Shown here in pieces: positions 61,066 through 64,000 of a stretch of DNA of 64,000 bases (position 1 is its first letter; the number at the start of each line of letters is the position of its first letter). The notes below the pieces were generated by a model. It did not search any database, had not been told where the DNA came from, and saw only the letters and a program-made list of their open reading frames with translations. The position numbers and the translations under genes were made by a program. The stretch is from contig NZ_AP028136.1 of the NCBI RefSeq assembly GCF_030297555.1, positions 1,798,001 to 1,862,000 on the forward strand, read 5' to 3'. The DNA comes from Polynucleobacter sp. HIN5 (GTDB taxonomy: Bacteria > Pseudomonadota > Gammaproteobacteria > Burkholderiales > Burkholderiaceae).

Positions 61066-62031
61066 CTACCTCTGAATTGCCCCCAAGCCCTCAACCACCG
61101 AATATGGGGCACGGTAGTCAAACGCATTCTTTGCCTTAGCGACGGAGAGGGTGAGTGGATAGCCCATAGTACGCACCGCTTCACGCACAAGCGGAGGATC
61201 TCCTTTGAGTGGCAAATAATTCCAGCCATTTTCTGTAAATCGCGCTAAAGGCCAAGCAAGCGATAGTGGGATCGATAGGGTTGGCACTGCATAGCCACTG
61301 GCCTGAAGTCGTGCGCTCAGAAATTCGCGCAGATTCAGTTGTTCTTCGTCCCGAATAAAAAACGCTCCGCTAGCAACATTTGCTGTGAGCACTTGCAAGA
61401 CGGCTTGGCATAAATTTCCGATATAGCAGGTGGAATAAGGATAGCGACCATGACCAAACCAACCAAACTGTCCACGATCTGCGGCAGGTCCGATTTGGCG
61501 ATCGATGATGTCTCCATTACCCCAAACCAAGGCGGGTCGCAATGCGATGGTAGTAAAACACTCTGATGCGCTCGACATTACTAATTGTTCAGCCTGCGCC
61601 TTTGAGTGAGCGTAACGCAATGAATCTTGATAGCAAATTGGCATTTCTTCAGTTGCATCTTCGATCGGCACAGAATCATTGAGAACCACATTTGCACAAC
61701 TCATGTAAATAAATTTTCCAACGCTCTCTTGAGTTGCGGCCTGAAGCAGTCGTTTCGTTAACTGAATATTCAGATTCTCATAGAGTGATTTGGGGCCCCA
61801 CAGCCCAACATGGGCCGCACAATGAATCAGGCAGTCGTGACCACGAACTAAGGATTGCAAATCATTCGTCAATAGAAGATCGATTTGGGTCGTGTTGACC
61901 CCACGCTGATTTAAAAATTGCGCATCGGCCTCAGATCTGGCGGTGCCACTGATCGAGTAACCCTCCTCCAATAGGCCACTTACTAAATGCCGCCCAATAA
62001 ATCCCGTGGCGCCAGTGATCAATATTTTCAT
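61066..62031 (-). CDS. NAD-dependent epimerase/dehydratase (extended SDR)
   Basis: A 321-residue Rossmann protein. It starts MKILITGATGFIGRHLVSGL (glycine motif 7-13), followed by LIHCAAHVGLWG (about 72-83), the catalytic Tyr-Lys in YAHSKAQAE (about 139-147) and a preceding Ser in YMSCANVV. It resembles 3-beta-hydroxysteroid dehydrogenase/isomerase-like and NAD-dependent sugar epimerases. The substrate is unclear. It is divergent from the SMR exporter gene (46-base gap). Confidence 0.85.
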   Translation of the reverse strand: MKILITGATGFIGRHLVSGLLEEGYSISGTARSEADAQFLNQRGVNTTQIDLLLTNDLQSLVRGHDCLIHCAAHVGLWGPKSLYENLNIQLTKRLLQAATQESVGKFIYMSCANVVLNDSVPIEDATEEMPICYQDSLRYAHSKAQAEQLVMSSASECFTTIALRPALVWGNGDIIDRQIGPAADRGQFGWFGHGRYPYSTCYIGNLCQAVLQVLTANVASGAFFIRDEEQLNLREFLSARLQASGYAVPTLSIPLSLAWPLARFTENGWNYLPLKGDPPLVREAVRTMGYPLTLSVAKAKNAFDYRAPYSVVEGLGAIQR

Positions 62032-62077
62032 CTTTGCTATGCTAGCGTAGTTTATTCACATAGAAGATTAATTACTC

Positions 62078-62398
62078 ATGAGTATTTACTGGATCTCGCT
62101 TCTTCTCGCTGGCGTCTGCGAAATAGGCTGGCCCTTAAGATTAAAGCTTGCCGACTTCCCCAATATGAAAATTTGGGGCATTGGCATTGCTGTGATTAGT
62201 ATGGCGCTTAGTGGGGTCCTGCTTTGGTACTCTTTAAAGGAGATTCCGATTGGAACGGCCTATGCCGTTTGGACGTCGATTGGCGCAGTAGGTACGTTTA
62301 CCCTAGGGGTCTTGGTTTTTGGTGACCCTAATATTCCGATTCGTTGGATTGGTGTTGCACTCATTCTGCTGGGCGTGATCCTGCTAAAAATGGGCTAA
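62078..62398 (+). CDS. SMR-family exporter, SugE/Gdx-like
   Basis: A 106-residue four-helix membrane protein. The essential Glu15 lies in LLLAGVCEIGWPL. GTAYAVWTSIGAVGTFTLGVL (61-81) matches the SugE/Gdx subgroup, whose members export guanidinium ions, better than the EmrE subgroup. Two such monomers form the antiporter. No guanidine riboswitch is visible in the 46-base upstream gap. Confidence 0.87.
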   Translation: MSIYWISLLLAGVCEIGWPLRLKLADFPNMKIWGIGIAVISMALSGVLLWYSLKEIPIGTAYAVWTSIGAVGTFTLGVLVFGDPNIPIRWIGVALILLGVILLKMG

Positions 62399-62521
62399 CG
62401 GTAAGTGCGTTGTAGGTGTCAGGCTCAGTTATTAATTCTTTTGTCTATTAGGCCCCATCTCACATCGATAGAAATGCTAGTTAATAAATACATGACCCGG
62501 CGATTCACTGCCAAGAGTTTA

Positions 62522-63376
62522 TCAAAGACGTTTACCGGCAACCATCAATTTGGGATCTTCGTTAAGCAAGCCCCTTATTTGAGTTCCGCTGATCTGACCT
62601 CTAAACGAATATTTTTTTCCATTACCCTCAAAATCAAATTGAATCGCATCTCCCCGAATTCGGCCGTCCTCAAATGCTAAAGATCCCTTACCTAACGAAT
62701 TAATCGTTCCATCAAAAAACTGTTTTTTCTGAACAAACCGAATGGTCGATTTGTCTAAGCTCGGTAAACCAGTAAATTCCCATATGCCATCGATGCTTGC
62801 TGGCACGATCCATAAATAAATCGTTTCATTTAATGTGCCAATCGTGGTCTCGCTTGATCTAACCGATACCTCTTGATCAGGAATCCAGGATTCCATTCGA
62901 AATGTATTTGAAACCACTCGGGTTCCAGGCTTCATCTTTAAAATCGTTGGCATCAGTTTTAGATTAAGGCTCTCACCCAAAAATAATGTTAAGACCGTCG
63001 CCGACGAAAAGTCCTCAACAAAGATATCGCCTTGCTTAAAGGTCACTAAATTTTGCACATTCTCACGAATTGCATTGCGCTTTGATAGTGCAACCAAATC
63101 CGGGTTGTATTCAATTCCAATAGCCCGAACACCATAGCGCTTGGCGGCTTGTATCGGAATCACACCATCCCCCGAGCCAAGGTCATAGACTGTATCCCCG
63201 GACTTTACTTGCGCCAGTGCGAGCATCTGTGTCGCCGTATCGACCTTGGTGGGCACCCACATAATGTCTTTTCCATGGGCAGCCATCGTTAACTGAAACT
63301 GGTCGTCTCCATAGTTATGTAACGCGCAACCAGTTAACAGTGAAATAGTGAATGCGATGATGGCCAAAAAACGCAT
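62522..63376 (-). CDS. lipoprotein with SAM-methyltransferase fold
   Basis: A 284-residue protein with a signal peptide and lipobox, MRFLAIIAFTISLLTGC (L-T-G-C, Cys17), so it should be lipid-anchored outside the cytoplasm. The next domain has class I methyltransferase motifs: VYDLGSGDGVIPIQAA (63-78), the acidic end of strand 2 at Glu89 (GIEYN), FKQGDIF, and TLFLGESLN. The last 90 residues form a beta-rich domain (FTGLPSLDKSTIRF and on to MVAGKRL). SAM is not expected in the periplasm, so either another role or an unusual source of SAM is implied. It is convergent with the SMR gene. Confidence 0.82.
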   Translation of the reverse strand: MRFLAIIAFTISLLTGCALHNYGDDQFQLTMAAHGKDIMWVPTKVDTATQMLALAQVKSGDTVYDLGSGDGVIPIQAAKRYGVRAIGIEYNPDLVALSKRNAIRENVQNLVTFKQGDIFVEDFSSATVLTLFLGESLNLKLMPTILKMKPGTRVVSNTFRMESWIPDQEVSVRSSETTIGTLNETIYLWIVPASIDGIWEFTGLPSLDKSTIRFVQKKQFFDGTINSLGKGSLAFEDGRIRGDAIQFDFEGNGKKYSFRGQISGTQIRGLLNEDPKLMVAGKRL

Positions 63377-63490
63377 AAATGTCCTAAAGGTTATTTTTGA
63401 GCATTGTATGGGGAGGCCATTTACCCAGAGACAATAACCCTCTAGTTTTTAGGTTGAGCTAGTCAATAGTGTTTATTTAAAACAGAGCGC

Positions 63491-63889
63491 CTAAATCATC
63501 AATTGATAGAGGGTCCAACATAAATTCAAGACCACTAGGGCAATTAATGTATTGAATGTAAATTTCATGCCGAGCACACGCAAACTGAAATCTGGAGGCG
63601 GAGTATTGATACCTTTAGCGTGAATTAAACGTCCAATAATCAGAAAAATTCCTGGCACAAGAACTAACCACCGCGGTGCTCCGTTTAATTCCAAACAGGC
63701 AATCAGAATAATTCCGAAAGGGACATACTCGGCAAAATTGCCCTGCGCACGAATTGCCCTCTCTAGGTCCTCATTGCCACCGCTTCCCAAGGCAACCTTA
63801 TTCTTTCTGCGCAAACTAATCACATTGAAAGATAGCTTAATAAAAATAATTGTCAGAGTAGCAGCAATGATGGAGGTTACTAGTAGCAT
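63491..63889 (-). CDS. MAPEG family membrane protein
   Basis: A 132-residue protein with about four membrane helices. GNEDLERAIRAQGNFAEYVPF (38-58) is the MAPEG signature that includes the glutathione-contact region in eukaryotic members, and LVLVPGIFLIIGRLIHAKG follows. Bacterial MAPEG proteins often have glutathione transferase activity, but many are untested. The gap to the lipoprotein gene downstream is 114 bases, with no obvious terminator. Confidence 0.88.
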   Translation of the reverse strand: MLLVTSIIAATLTIIFIKLSFNVISLRRKNKVALGSGGNEDLERAIRAQGNFAEYVPFGIILIACLELNGAPRWLVLVPGIFLIIGRLIHAKGINTPPPDFSLRVLGMKFTFNTLIALVVLNLCWTLYQLMI

Positions 63890-64000
63890 GTTGAGATCCT
63901 AGATAAGCTAAAGACGTTAACGTAACCCCAAAAGATCTAGAAGAGTGGCATATGGTTAATATTTTGATAGGTCAGTATTAAAAATCCTATGACTTCTCTG

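Noticed and set aside
62405..62680. Open frame of 91 codons after the SMR gene
   Set aside because: It runs antisense into the methyltransferase-like gene and has no ribosome-binding site or family features.
63891..64000. Possible gene start at the right edge
   Set aside because: The ATG at 63952 meets a stop after nine codons, and no coding pattern is visible.

Overview
The window looks like a compact chromosomal segment of a betaproteobacterium of the order Burkholderiales. Polynucleobacter or a close relative is my best guess. That guess rests on gene content and layout: PhaM, DUF1840, a methionine synthase split into two genes, the metX-metW pair, SlmA, a one-cysteine DksA, LpxO-like and MAPEG proteins, moderate GC, and very short gaps between genes. 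No species search could be run. I see no prophage, IS element, CRISPR array, rRNA or tRNA. Almost everything is housekeeping or envelope biology, and no gap between genes exceeds 300 bases (the longest are about 185).

1-12.6 kb: the start of a SPOR-domain protein (cut by the window edge), argS, a DUF1840 protein, the two-gene methionine synthase, phaM overlapping tail-to-tail with a metallo-hydrolase, aceK with a DUF1289 protein, acuI, a small lipoprotein, a flavin reductase and a GST. 12.6-24 kb (minus strand): a pteridine-reductase-like SDR, folB, ttcA, glmU, glmS, then a complete tripartite RND efflux pump (outer-membrane factor, adaptor, permease). 24-29.8 kb: midA, a CCA-adding enzyme that has lost its HD motif, an NDUFA9-like protein, a soluble lytic transglycosylase and 5-formyl-THF cyclo-ligase.

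29.8-33.6 kb is the methyl-cycle hub: metK, ahcY and metF on the minus strand. A clear SAH riboswitch precedes ahcY. A structured, SAM-II-like pseudoknot candidate begins at the predicted metK transcription start. With metH at 2.7-6.6 kb and metX/metW at 39-41 kb, much of methionine synthesis and SAM recycling lies in this window.

33.6-50.3 kb: two lipid A acyltransferases, dapF, pyrE, xthA, an AmpG-like permease, metW-metX-slmA, argB, dksA, a His-rich CobW-type GTPase, rlmI, xerC, DUF484 and gatB-gatA-gatC. 50.3-55.9 kb: the elongasome operon mreB-mreC-mreD-mrdA-rodA, ending at a terminator shared with the convergent HU gene. 56-64 kb is more accessory: an unknown membrane-anchored protein, a monohaem cytochrome c, an LpxO-like hydroxylase, a pseudouridine synthase, DUF1330, carbonic anhydrase, a putative outer-membrane barrel, an unknown 60-residue protein behind an AT-rich leader, an SDR epimerase, an SMR exporter, an unusual lipoprotein carrying a SAM-methyltransferase fold, and a MAPEG protein. 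The last 110 bases (63891-64000) hold nothing I can name.

The least ordinary items are the metK leader, the expression platform of the SAH riboswitch, the exported methyltransferase-like lipoprotein, the 60-residue protein with a nearby perfect palindrome, the 95-base tail-to-tail overlap of phaM with its neighbour, and the HD-less CCA enzyme.
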